This document shows, one piece after another, positions 47,130 through 58,057 of a stretch of 64,000 nucleotides of DNA. The stretch is taken from NCBI RefSeq assembly GCF_001640805.2, contig NC_066836.1, positions 4,800,892 to 4,864,891 of the forward strand, read 5' to 3'. The position numbers and the translations under genes are program-made. The DNA comes from Lates calcarifer. Its lineage: Eukaryota; Chordata; Actinopteri; Centropomidae. Below the pieces are notes generated by a model, which worked only from the letters and a program-made list of their open reading frames with translations, was not told where the DNA came from and searched no databases. The stretch's first letter is position 1, and each line of letters begins with the position of its first letter.

Positions 47130-49659
47130 GGTACAGTCTGTTTGTATATAATGCAGCATAACACAACCTGTTACTGTTTACTGGTCCGATTTGCTTGTTG
47201 CTCTGCTTGCAGCTGCTGACATGCAGATTCTACCCTGATGATCTAATAATGAACTGAGAAAATGTGAATCACGAGTAAATGTGCATCACTGCTGTCTTGG
47301 GAAAAACCATTTAAAGTGAATGCATCTTATTTTTTCCGTAATGAATGTGTTGAGTCAGTACCATGACCCCTTGGGCCTGAAAAACTTATTAAAACTCAAT
47401 TGTATGATTTCAGAAATACTGTACACAGGAGTCAGTGAGTAAACAAACAGGATTTTTTTCATTCCCTAGTCTGGTTTTGGAGATCCATGGTCTTTAATAA
47501 AGGCTATAGACTGTCTGTATCTGTGTGCGCAGAGAGAGAGCGAGAGGGTAATGAGAGAGAGACAGTGACGAAAAGACTCCTGAGTGGTGTAGGATTTTTG
47601 AAATGCACCTGGAAAGTAAACTAATTTTCTCTGTGGGTCAGAGGACTGGTTATGGTAATAAAAAGAGAGATGTCATTAGATTCAGTGGTATTTGAGGAGT
47701 TCTCCGGAGGGGGAGGGGGGAGGAGGAGGCAGAGGAGGAGGACGAGGAAGCATCTATAATATCCGTGTTTTGATTGACTGAAAGAGTGAGACAGAGGGAA
47801 AAGTGTGTGTGCAAGTAAGTGTGTGTTTTCCAATCTGCTTCCCTGCCACTATCTCTGTCTCCTCTGCGTATATGTTATTCATGAGCTTGACCTACATGCG
47901 CCCATGCTTGTGTGTGCATGTGTGGATGTGTGTGTGTGTCACTCCATGCAGGGGGAAAGTGATAAGGTTCTGGTCCACTTTCCAAGATTCACCAACCACT
48001 TTCACGGTCTGACCACCCAGTCTGATATTTTTTCTTACAATAGAGTGCAATCTCTGGATGACAGTCTCCACTATGCTTATGCTTTCATACTTTGTCTAAC
48101 TGTAGTGCTGATGCTGGTGCTCAGGCCTTCTTACACCTGCCCAGCACAACCACTTCTTCTTTTTATCCTGCGCAGACTGTCGTGACTGCTGCCACAAATT
48201 TAATATGCAGGAAAAAAAGTGAAACAACAGCAAATGGTGTCTTTATAAAAATCTGTGCATATTATTACTTAAAACTTACACTATGAAAACATGCCTGTTT
48301 CATCACTGTGAATAACAAAATATGGCTGCAGCAGATTGCAAGTGAGATGCTGTGGATTTTCTTTACTCACCAGGATAAAACTATGTTCTCTAGTATTATA
48401 TCATGTTAAATGCAAGCTGTCTCCTAAGCAACAGCAAGTGAGTCCAAAGAAAGCTAGACTTAGCAACGTTAGATCTTTAGCCTCTCTCGTCCCCTCTGTG
48501 TCCTTGAGCATGAAACATCATAGACTGGTCTGGTTAGTAAACATGAGCGTGCTGTGTGCGGTTTACTGATGTTACATTACAGGGGTTCTGTGTACTGAAG
48601 GGAACGCAGAACCGCCCTGTTCAGTTAACTCTTGCTGCTATTTGGTTGCTACTAACATGCACCATTGACTTTTGAGGTTCACATGAAGCAGGTGTGTGTG
48701 TTGAATTCTCCCTTACACACCCTGATGTAAGACTGAAAGGATTTGAAAGTTATCATTACCAGGAAACGCAGTGTGGAGTTGTTATTTATACCCTCTTAGA
48801 AGTGAGTAAATTCAAGTGAATTTGAAATAGAGCAAATTTAGAAACATGGTGATTTCCATCACTGATTGATCTGAAGATTGTTTGATTAACTGATAAATAG
48901 TATAATCTGTAAGATGTCAGCAAATAGTGGAAAATGTGCACATCACATCTTCCGAATACTTATTTTTTCTGATCGACGGCCCAAAAATCCAAAGATATTC
49001 AAGGTAAATTGATATAAAACAAAGAAATGCAACAAATCTGTGCAGTTTAGCTGCTGGAACAAGTGAGTAAAGTGTAGTTTAGCTTGATTTATGACCTAAG
49101 ATGTCAGTTATAAAAATGTTGTTGATCGGCTAATGCTTTCTGCTTTAAACTAATTTTTGGCTGAGTAAGAGGAAAAACACACATCTGACTCATGCTACTC
49201 CTGAAAGACCTACTTACGTTGAAGACAAAGTTAGAGCTGCAGGTTCTGTGTGATGGAGAGTTTTATTGGATGTAATGGTTGTGTACATCACTGAATGAGT
49301 CAGCAGAAAAAAATGAGACTTTTAGGGAGAGAAAAGGTATGATATCACTATAAAAATGCATTGTTAGACATACACTGTATGTGGCATATAATGACAGATA
49401 GCAGAACAAAACACCCAAGGGCACACGGTAACTGCACAGAAAAGGCATTTTTCATTTAATGGGAACAAATGGGGGTCATTGCACTTCTGTACAGTTCTAC
49501 AACATGAAACCACCACTTCCTAATTACAGTCAAGAGTATTTTTCTTTGTCATAGCTTATGTGTTTTATTTTATTTTATTTTTTTTTATCTGTGCTGTGTT
49601 AAGATGCAGACGCCTTCCTCTTGACTGTCCCCTCCCCTTCTTGTCCCTCTTCACCTCAG

Positions 49660-49830
49660 GGCGTCTGGATGTGGTGGAGCCCGTTCAAGACAATCCCACA
49701 TACACCGTGAGCAGCGAGCTCACCCTGGAGGTGAGCCGCAACGACGACAATGCCCTCATCACCTGCGTCGTCGACCATGCATCTCTCGCCCCGGGGGACA
49801 AGAGGAGCGAGCAGGCTCTGCGGGTGTTGT
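49660..49830 (+). CDS. cadm3: cadm3 exon 5: second half of Ig domain 2
   Basis: With the G from exon 4 it encodes GRLDVVEPVQDNPTYTV, SSELTLEVSRNDDNALITC and VVDHASLAPGDKRSEQ, then ALRVL. ALITC carries the second cysteine of Ig domain 2, and DDNALITCVVDHASL parallels DDGASIVCSVNHESL of mammalian CADM3 as I recall it. The acceptor is CCCTCTTCACCTCAG and the donor TTGT/GTGAGT. Length is 171 bases, phase 1 at both ends. The first few codons are the least conserved part and correspond to a surface loop. Confidence 0.94.
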
Positions 49831-50444
49831 GTGAGTCAACTGGGAAATGACGGGGGGCAGGGGGGGCACAGATGCAGAGGATGCTGGGGGAGGAGAGGTA
49901 AAGCAGAGGACAGGCATATGTGATAGGTAAGACTTCAAACTGCTCTGGCTTTTATTTCTGCTTTGCTCTTCTCTTTTATTGAGAAGTATAGGCGCATTTC
50001 CCCCCTTTTCTATTTGACCTCTGCACCTGTAATTTCACATTAGCTATCTGTAATAATGACCATACAGGACCTTTACGTTCCTCTGCCGGTGCACTCGCCC
50101 AGAGTTGAGTCACAGTGGATAAGAAGAGCAGGTTATCATCTAAAATTAAACTAGAAACGGAGCTACGTCGGACTCTGTGCTGGTGCTGCCACCCTGTGGG
50201 CGAACTGCTGGTACTGCGTCACCGAGGGAAAGTGATGTCGTTGTGTAAGGGGTTATGTCATTGTAGGAGGCAGAGAGATGGTGACGCCTACAGGAGGCAG
50301 ATGGGAGTAGATGGAGACAGGGATGAATGAGACTGTCTGTGCTGCATGCATGTCTGTACAGTTATGACTCCTGTGTTATGTAATTATACTGTGTCTGTGT
50401 GTGTTTGTTCGTGTGTGTCTGTGTGTTTTCTCTTCCACTTGCAG
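49831..50444 (+). other. cadm3: cadm3 intron 5
   Basis: A short 614-base intron from GTGAGT to TCTTCCACTTGCAG with a TG-rich stretch just before the polypyrimidine tract. Nothing else was recognised. Confidence 0.9.
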
Positions 50445-50535
50445 ATTCCCCTAACGTGGAGATCCATCCTGAGAGCGATTTGCCCAGAGAGGGGGAGAAG
50501 TTTTATCTCCAGTGTTTGGGCAACGGCAACCCAGA
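50445..50535 (+). CDS. cadm3: cadm3 exon 6: first part of Ig domain 3
   Basis: With the T from exon 5 it encodes YSPNVEIHPESDLPREG and EKFYLQCLGNGNP, ending on GA of the next codon. LQC provides the first cysteine of Ig domain 3. YSPNVEI...PREGEKFYLQC parallels the start of the third domain in CADM proteins (YTPxxxI...PxEGQxLxLxC). The acceptor is TCTTCCACTTGCAG and the donor CAGA/GTAAGA. It is only 91 bases, and the downstream intron is in phase 2, so skipping it alone would shift the frame. Confidence 0.93.
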
Positions 50536-51731
50536 GTAAGACACACCCACACACACACACACACACACGCCTCACTCACATCCCCTCTGCCTGCATCCAT
50601 GTATATACACACTTTCAGTTTTAAATTCTAGTCTAAATACCACACACACACCTACATATATACACAATTACAAATCCCTGACTGTACAGAGCATAGTTAT
50701 CTGCTTGTTTATTGATGTTAAATACAACTTTAATAAAAACCCTCACTTCAAAACATCCTTTACACTATACAGGTAGGTAATACTACTAAACATCATTGGT
50801 CATGTTCCAACATTTCCAAGCAGTTGCAATATTACTAAGACTTTCTTGTCTGTGCCAATAACTAGTGAAATGAGATCATTTGATTTAGGCTCACATTTCA
50901 TAGAAGTCTCAGTCTGTATGAAGGAGCCACTCCAGTATGTGGCGTATCTGTATGATGATAAATGACAAATGAGCTTCAGTAAAAGTTTTACTGTTTGTTT
51001 ACCGTGAATGGACCAACAACAGATTCTCATACCTGAACCACTAAACCTGTCTGTCAGTGCCTTGTAAAACTGCTCATATGACTCATGAGCAGTTTTTTTC
51101 TTAATAAGCTTTCCTCTGATCTACCACCCCTATGGTGAAGATCTAGTTAGGCTTAGGCTAACCACCCAACTGCTTGGTTAATGTAAGGATAGTGCATAGT
51201 GGTCATGGCTAGAGGAAACCAGCGCTGACTGTTGGTGGGAGCTTATTTGCAGGATGAGAACATGAATATTTTTGAGACATATGACTGGTGATGACATTTT
51301 TGGTGCGCTTGTAGCCTTATAGCTTTATGTTCTAATTTCTACTTTGGTCATTTCTACCATATGTGATTTCTTGACATTTATCTAGTAAACCTGAATATGT
51401 TTTTTCTCTTTCTTGGCCTGTTTTTCTCTTACTAAAACATGTATTGATGGAAGCCCTGACTCTGATAAACAGGTCAGGCTGGTTGCTAAAGTCCTTTGTC
51501 TAATCAAAGCTTTTATCATTGAGGGTCTCAATATACAGTATTTTAGAGGCACTTAAGATCAGCATACAAAAAAGTAGACATACATGCAAACACACCCACA
51601 CTGAGCTACTGAATAGGTGTCAAATTACTTGGCAGGTACACAATCATAAAACACGCAGAAAAAAAGACCCTTAAATAATGGACATGCACACACACTCACA
51701 CCCACAGGCTGCAGGTAACAGCACTGACAGT

Positions 51732-51734
<3 letters not shown>

Positions 51735-51772
<38 letters not shown>

Positions 51773-51955
51773 CACACTTGTAAGCACTCACACATTAACA
51801 TGTTCAATTTCTGACACCTTATCGTGCAAGTGGTCACTTGTTCAAACATGACACGCACAGAAGCATGCACAGGCACAGTAGTGAAAAACACCTGCTTCTA
51901 CAAGCTCTTGCGTGTTCACTGATACAGCGTGTACACATTTTTTCTGATACCTACA

Positions 51956-51997
<42 letters not shown>
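51735..51997 (+). repeat. two long (CA)n microsatellites
   Basis: CA runs at 51735-51768 and 51957-51997, about 190 bases apart and each over 30 bases. They lie in a CA-rich neighbourhood. Confidence 0.95.
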
Positions 51998-51999
<2 letters not shown>

Positions 52000-52099
52000 G
52001 ACACACACACACAGAAACAAACTGAAACCCGCGTCTTAAATCCTGCCCACACAAATACACTCTTTCCCCTGGCCCTTCTGCATTATAGATGAACCTCCA

Positions 52100-52435
52100 G
52101 CCAACCAGCCCTATTGATCCACTCTCCTCCTCCTCCCCCTGTCCTCCTCTCCCTGGCTCCCTCCATCCCTCCATCATCGAGTATCTCTCTGCTGCCGTGT
52201 CACTCACAGCTCGTTCGCTTCTCTCCGTCTTGTCACGACGCCTCCCTGCCCTGCTCATCATCCTCCTCTTCTCCCTGTCCTTTCCTATAACTCTCTTCTA
52301 TCGCTCCTCACACCTTTTCCCTCTAAACTCCCCATCCCTCCTCTTCCTTCTCCCCTCCCCACCCTGGTCTCCTATCACCTCCTCCCTCCCCCCTGCCTCT
52401 CTTTCCCCCTGTCAGCTCATCACAGGAGTGGCTAG
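52100..52435 (+). repeat. pyrimidine-rich tract
   Basis: C/T-rich low-complexity DNA (TCCTCC, CCCTCC). The 123-codon frame across it is a composition artefact. A purine-rich tract follows at 52860-53070 and could pair with it. Confidence 0.8.
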
Positions 52436-52859
52436 GAATAAGACTAGCCAGTTAGTTTGATTGGCGGGTCGAACAGATAGGGGGTGGGGGAGAAGGAGGT
52501 GACTGTCATCACATGTATGTGCTTTAACAGGCAGCAAGGGAGTCGATAAATTATAGACAGGAGAAAAGCAAGGCATAAACAGTGTGCCCACTGCAAGGGG
52601 TTCTATTCCCAAGGGGATCTCCTATGTTAGAAACTATTTATTTGTGATATAGTTAGACACTGGATGAAAGCATCCATTAATGATCTGTACAGTATGTTCT
52701 ATATATGTTCTATATAAGACTTATATAGTCCTGTTCCATGGTAAGAAATGGTTCTATTCATGCAAAAGTTCAGGGTTCACCCTTTCTAAAAATGTACTTG
52801 GAAAATGTATATGGAAAAGCTTGACATAAAAGCATCTGCTGAGTGGCCAAGGCTGTATA

Positions 52860-53070
52860 TAAGAAAAAAACAACAAGGCTACAGAAGAAAAGAGAAACTG
52901 TGAGACCAAGGGAAAAAATGACAAAGGAGGGAGAGGTAGAGACAAACCAACAGGAGAGGCAGAGGTAGAGGGAAGCGGAGAAGGAGCGTGGGCGGAGGGG
53001 AGACAGAAAGATTTGGTGACAAGCAGCGAATGACTAAGACAGAGAGAGGGGGAGAGCAAACAAGAGAGAG

Positions 53071-53108
<38 letters not shown>
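52860..53108 (+). repeat. purine-rich tract ending in a (TG)n run
   Basis: GAGAGGGGGAGAG-like sequence leads into an uninterrupted TG run at 53073-53108. Open frames on either strand here are low complexity. Confidence 0.9.
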
Positions 53109-53112
<4 letters not shown>

Positions 53113-54143
53113 AGGGCGAGAGAAGGGGAGGGGGCGTGCTCAGTTTTGTGCACCGCCGCTTGTGGATGAGCTAGTGTCCAATCAAATCAGATACAGGTTG
53201 ACCCTGCAGCTGTCAGTCAAAACCCAATCACCGCGACGACACCTTCCCTCCAACACACCCAGCCACTCGGCTCCCTCTCCTCCTCTCGAGCTGCCCTCCC
53301 CAATCAAACTCAATGAATGTCACACTCCATTCCATGATACACACTTCTCTTCTCTCTCTCTCTTCTCTTTGTGGTCACATCTTGTCAGGTACAAACCAAT
53401 AACTTACCGTATCCAATTCTATACTGTGTTTCCTTGACGTCTGGCGGCAAGACCTTTCTAATAGAGGAGAGAGGGATTCATGCTCTACATTCTATTATAT
53501 TTCCCATCTATTCAATCAACACGGCTGGGGAGTGCTTGCAATTGCCATTTCAGCTCTTAAAGTCATCTAATCAAGTTAAACTCCCCAAGACTGTTCACTT
53601 AAAGCATTTACAACTAAAAAGCCTTGCATAACTTTGACTCATTGCGTGCAAGCTGCCTTATGTGTGCAAGGTCATGGCCACGGTTAGAAAACAGCAGGTG
53701 ACTCGTAACAGGATTACAATAATCTGTAACCTGTTAAAGCGCAAGGCCGACCATATTCTGGACTTTTCTTACTGTCAACAAATCCCATGAAAAGACTAAA
53801 ACGAACAGTGAATCAAACCCTAAAAACCACTGCTGCCAGTGGAGCCACAGTCTGATTAGGTTTATTCCTCTGTGCCATAGAGCTTCAGTGTTGTCCAAAA
53901 ACTATTAAAAACACATCAGTGAGCCACATCATTGCACTTGATGACCCACTCCTTGCTATACTACATGCACTCTTGTTTAGTTTGAGTCAAAACTACATAT
54001 GCTGTCCTGTTGTCGTAAATATGCACTAAGGCGCCAACTGTGTATTAATCCACTGCTCAAAATAGTCCCCAACAAAAGCACTACTTACTTATGTTTACTT
54101 TTTCTTAGTGCCCAGCCTTTTTGACCCATCTTTAAACATGCAA

Positions 54144-54680
54144 TAGTTCACTTTTTGGCCACTTGGGGGCAGCACAGCATGTTGTAATCAAAACATTGTC
54201 ACCAAGTTGTTATGGCAAATGTGTTAGCGAACAGTGGCATATTTAGACATCTAGCAGACATAGAGAAATGTTAGCATTTACTTGAAGTCATGTTCGTATC
54301 CACCTGGTGAATTTAAGTCCAACATCCACTCTTCTTTTAGCTTCTCTTTGGTCTCTACCAACTCTGGAGGGGAATATCTGGCTTTAACTACTCTTTAGCA
54401 GTTGCAGAGCAATGCTCTGCTTTCTAACTAGATGCTGACATTATCAGTCTGCTGTTTGGTGCTTGGCGAGGAGTGACAGTGGGTAACTGCCTGTTGTGTC
54501 TGGAAACTATGCTGATGAGAGCTGACTGAATCAAAAATAGTTACGATGTGGTCTGTGAAACAAAAACAGTGTGCTGATAAAAAGCTGAAAAACTGTGTGG
54601 CCAAGAAGAAGCGCGCAGTCAGGTGATTATTCATTTCACCCATTGTTTGTATAAAAATATTGATTGGAACAGCTTTAGAT
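54144..54680 (+). repeat. dispersed repeat family A, copy 4 (longest)
   Basis: It begins TTTTTGGCCACTTGGGGGCA and carries the fullest set of family blocks: GTTAGCATTTACTTGAAGTC, CGTATCCACCTGGTGAA, AAGTCCAACATCCACTCTTC, TTTGGTCTCTACCAACTC, GGAATATCTGGC, CTGCTGTTTGGTGCTTGGCG and a terminal AAAATATTGATTGGAACAGC. It defines a consensus order for the other three copies in this window. No coding sequence. Confidence 0.72.
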
Positions 54681-55999
54681 GTGTCTATTTCCTGTAGAAA
54701 CCAGTAGCCTTGGGACTGAGTGCCACAGACTGGGTAGGGAAGCCAGAAAGTAATGAAAGTTGGATTAATGCATTGTTTTTCTTCACAGATTTGGTGAAAA
54801 TAAATACAGTTTAAAATATAAAACAACACCAACTGTAAAAATACTGATCTGATGACAGATACTATGTGTTGGATGTGTTACTAAGTGTTGGATTATTATT
54901 CAGATGGTAGATATTAGCATAATTTAACACATTTTACATTAATAACTTAGCAAAAACACCCCAAAGCTCATTCTTTACTGTGATAATGATTACAGCTGCC
55001 AGAAGGAGGAATATGCAGCGTCAAAGTACCCATAATTGCAATAAAGAATGTTTTCAAGCGTATCATGACTTTTGTGCAGTGTTGGTTAATGCATGCGTGC
55101 TAATTGAAAAGTTTCCACCTAAGCAGGGCTGATAACCAAGAGTAAAACACAGGACGCATGATGGGAACTATGACCAATCAGCTGTCTGCACTTAAACTAC
55201 CTGCCATGTAACAGTGATTGACTTTTGAGCATTGTGTTTAATAACACTACGCGAGCTACAGCCTGTAAATGTGAAGTTAATTGTTCAGTTAATTGCGTAT
55301 TAACTAGCATTTGGAGGCGGTGTAATACAACAGCCGATTACATTTTATTGCAGGTAACCAGACGATTTAGACAAACATGGTCAGGAAGTGCCTGTTTTTA
55401 ATTTTTTCTTTTCTGTAAGAATATCTTATCTATCTTTTATTTGCCTGGAGACAGCTGGGTGAACCCTAGAGCTCTTTTTTTAAGCATTGTTAGGATTTAT
55501 ATCCCTAAAATGACACATATTCAAAACTTTAAGCTTCGCAGTAAATCCACAGTCTCCCCAGTGTTTGCTCAGCAGCAGGTGTCAAGGGAGTTAGCGATTA
55601 GCTTTCACTCAATGTTGTGGGCTTTGCCTCTCAGATCGTCCAGCTAGATTTTAAAATATTGCTCGAAAGGAGTTTGGTCTAGGAGAAGCACAGTCCCTGC
55701 CTTTAACAGTCACTGTACAAATGTCCACCTGGCTCCTGTTGTGAAGCCATGGTTTTCACCTTAGGTGTCGCTGAGGGTTTTTTTTACATTTCGCAGAGCG
55801 ATTAATCAGTCCAACACATTCAGGTCTGTCCCTGATTCAGACTCCCCATCATTGTAATTACTGTACAGTGCTTAAGGACTTGCACATTTACATAATTGAT
55901 TCTTTTATCAAGGCACGTCTCGCTATCTCTCTCATACACAATCTGTTATGCAGAATGGATTTTTTAGCTAAGGCTGATCTGAAATGCTGATCTTCATTC

Positions 56000-56345
56000 T
56001 GTTGTTTTATTCCTCTTCTTCTCCCTCCATCTCTTTTAAGCTCTTTTCTTCCTCAAGCTGCAGCACTCCTCTCAACCCCCGTCCTTCTTTCCATCATTTT
56101 CATCATTCCTTTTTTTCACTTTTACCATCTGCTGCAACTCTCCCCCCTCTCCCCCCTCACATTGTTCATTCTCTACATCTATTACTCTGATTTGTTCCCA
56201 CTTGTTCTCCCCCCCTGCTTTTATCTCTTCTCTTTCTGTCTTCTTTCCTCCCAGCCTCCCCTCTTCATCCATTTCTTCTTCTTCATTTTCTCCATCTACT
56301 TTATTCTTGATGGTTTCATTTCTTTTCTTTCTCCTGCAGCTTTTG
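56000..56345 (+). repeat. pyrimidine-rich tract upstream of exon 7
   Basis: C/T-rich low-complexity sequence about 150 bases before the exon 7 acceptor; the frames across it (60-99 codons on both strands) are artefacts. Confidence 0.8.
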
Positions 56346-56497
56346 TCAGGGCTCCCCTCTCCTCTCGTCACTTCAGCTCTCTTTTGATTTTTTACTCATA
56401 GTCATTCTACTTTTTACTTGCAAAACGTGCAGAGCATGTACAGTTCAACTCAGGTCTCTCATTCTTTGTGTATCTCTCTTTCTCTCCCCTGTCTCAG

Positions 56498-56670
56498 GCC
56501 CACCTCCTACTTGTGGGAGAAGAAGGATGGAGAGCTCCCCCCACTGGCCAAAGCCGACGGTGCTTTCCTGCGCTTCGAGATGCTCAACAAATCAGATAAT
56601 GGCGTCTACCTCTGCCAAGCCAACAACGGCATCGGAGTCAGCAAGGGGGAGTACACACTCCTGGTGCAAG
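56498..56670 (+). CDS. cadm3: cadm3 exon 7: second part of Ig domain 3
   Basis: With GA from exon 6 it encodes EPTSYLWEKKDGELPPLA, KADGAFLRFEMLNKSDNG and VYLCQANNGIGVSKGEY, then TLLVQ. YLWEK holds the core tryptophan and DNGVYLC the DxGxYxC signature with the second cysteine of Ig domain 3. QYLWEKEG and LNKSDSGTYGC are the equivalents I recall in mammalian CADM3, which supports the paralogue call. LNKS is a conserved N-glycosylation sequon. The acceptor is CCCCTGTCTCAG and the donor CAAG/GTAACG. Length is 173 bases, entering in phase 2 and leaving in phase 1. Confidence 0.95.
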
Positions 56671-57081
56671 GTAACGACAACAAGTGAAAAGAGGGAAGGA
56701 CAAACAGTCAGGAAGAGGGATGTGTGGTGGGGAAGAGGTGGACTGGTGTAGAGAGAAAAGTTGGTTGGGATGTCTTCTTTTACGTTTCTTCATCACGTTT
56801 TTTTATTTCTTCTGTCGTTTGTTGTGGCTTTGCTTTTACTTCTTCCATCTTTTTTCTCTTCTGATTTTCTTTCGTTTCTTTCCTCCTGTTTTTGTTTGTT
56901 GTTGTTTTTTTTTTCTCATCCAACCGCGCCACCATAACCACCACCACCATCACCGCCACCGCTTATACCATCCAACCGCTTTCGCTGGTTCTTGCGCTTC
57001 ATTCCCTTCGCTTTTAATGTGCCTTGTTCTTTCGATCCGTGGCCATTTTTTGCGCTTTGCTTGCCTGTTCCTCTTCCCAAG
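56671..57081 (+). other. cadm3: cadm3 intron 7
   Basis: A 411-base intron from GTAACG to CCTCTTCCCAAG, with a T-rich middle and an ACC/CCACCACCA stretch at 56929-56960. Nothing else was recognised. Confidence 0.85.
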
Positions 57082-57612
57082 ATCCCATGGACCCAGATGT
57101 ACCAGACACCACCTTCCCCTCTTCCTCTGACTCTCCATCCTCTCCTTCCTCCTCCCCTCCTGACGTCTCCTCTGGCACCAGCTCTGACTCTGCATCCTCT
57201 TCCCCCTCCACCTCCTCCTCCTTCTCCCCTGACCTCACCTCCGCTTCCACCTCTTCTCCCACCCCCTCCGAGGCTGACATGTCGACCACCTCCTCTGATT
57301 CCTCCTCTTCTCCCACCCCCTCCGAGGCTGACATGTCGACCACCTCCTCTGATTCCTCCTCTTCTCCCACCCCCTCCGAGGCTGACATGTCGACCACCTC
57401 CTCTGATTCCTCCTCCCCCACCACCCTCTCCAACGCTCTCTTCCCCGACCTGCCATTCTCTCCCGACTCTCACTCCTCCCCGGCTACCCCTCCTCCCTCC
57501 TCTGCAAGCAGCGCACCGTCCACTGCCACTCCCTCCTCCTCCTCCCCCTCCTCCTCCTCTTCCCTTACTCCCTCAGTTTCCGTGCGGCTGAATGGAGTTT
57601 ACACTTTCACAG
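57082..57612 (+). CDS. cadm3: cadm3 exon 8: Ser/Thr/Pro mucin-like stalk, likely alternative
   Basis: An open 531-base segment with acceptor CCTCTTCCCAAG and strong donor CACAG/GTAAAA, phase 1 at both ends, so it can be included or skipped without changing frame. It starts DPMDPDVPDTTFPSSSDSP and continues as Ser/Thr/Pro-rich sequence ending in VSVRLNGVYTFT. The start resembles the stalk segments after Ig3 in CADM1 and CADM2, which are O-glycosylated and alternatively spliced; the mammalian CADM3 isoforms I recall have only a very short stalk. If included it adds 177 residues between the Ig domains and the membrane and should be heavily O-glycosylated. It carries three 54-base tandem repeats. 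Antisense Glu-rich frames here are shadows. Confidence 0.85.
57251..57413 (+). repeat. cadm3: 54-base coding tandem repeat, three copies
   Basis: The word GAGGCTGACATGTCGACC recurs at 57270, 57324 and 57378, a period of 54 bases, with nearly identical intervening sequence. Each unit encodes 18 residues around SSPTPSEADMSTTSSD. Near-identity of the copies suggests recent expansion, and copy number may vary between individuals or species without changing frame. Confidence 0.95.
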
Positions 57613-58033
57613 GTAAAACCATCTGAGTTACACACTTGGACACACACTTGCAAACAAGAGAGTTGTGAGAAGCTTAGTGATGGAGTGGAAAAACAAACAT
57701 CATTCACGTTACTACTTTATTTTAGTTTTTTTCCCTCAATTCACAAACTGTGCTTGTTTTGTGGAGCAGTCTGAAAGATACTGGGAGTTTGTTTTGCATA
57801 CAGGCAAACACAAACATACTCTGCAGGACATAAACTGAGGAAACACATAATGAAGGGAAAAATAGCATTTGTGTGGCCATGTCACAACTGTTTGATGTTT
57901 TTTTTCTTGTTTCCCTGTTTCCTCCTGTTAATAATCCCTAAACCCCCCCACACTCCTCCTCTCATCCATCCACCCACTCATCCATCCATCCATCCATCTA
58001 AACATCCAACATCCATCTACTCATCCACTTGAG

Positions 58034-58057
58034 AAGATGCTGCAGACAACATTGCAG
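58034..58057 (+). CDS. cadm3: candidate 24-base (or 21-base) microexon
   Basis: Between a C/T-rich upstream stretch ending CCACTTGAG and the donor GCAG/GTATAA lies a 24-base segment that is phase 1 at both ends and encodes EDAADNIA when joined to the flanking exons. A second AG three bases downstream (GAGAAG) would give a 21-base version encoding DAADNIA. It lies in the stalk region where CADM1 and CADM2 have small alternative exons. I do not recall a matching peptide in a described CADM3, and the donor and acceptor are only moderate, so this is a prediction. Confidence 0.35.

Larger units (their letters stand above)
40446..49659 (+). other. cadm3: cadm3 intron 4
   Basis: A 9.2 kb intron from GTGAGA to CTTCACCTCAG. 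Its first 700 bases are GT-rich (runs at 40493-40512, 40901-40916 and 41124-41140). Further in are purine-rich sequence, a family C element at 42122-43001, a strongly purine-rich tract at 43380-43980, and family A and C copies at 46462 and before 47129. I recognised nothing else in 44000-46400 or 47150-49600 apart from a purine-rich patch at 47530-47570 and 47705-47745. Confidence 0.85.
50536..56497 (+). other. cadm3: cadm3 intron 6
   Basis: A 6.0 kb phase-2 intron from GTAAGA to CCCTGTCTCAG. It holds CA runs just after the donor (50552-50568), at 51735-51768 and at 51957-51997, a pyrimidine tract at 52100-52430, a purine tract with a GT run at 52860-53108, a family A copy at 54144 and a pyrimidine tract at 56000-56340. 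Other stretches (50640-51600, 53300-54100, 54700-55950) show nothing I could assign. Confidence 0.85.

Noticed and set aside
56916..57473. 185-codon and 139-codon minus-strand frames rich in Gly/Glu
   Set aside because: They are antisense shadows of the Ser/Thr/Pro stalk exon and its tandem repeats.
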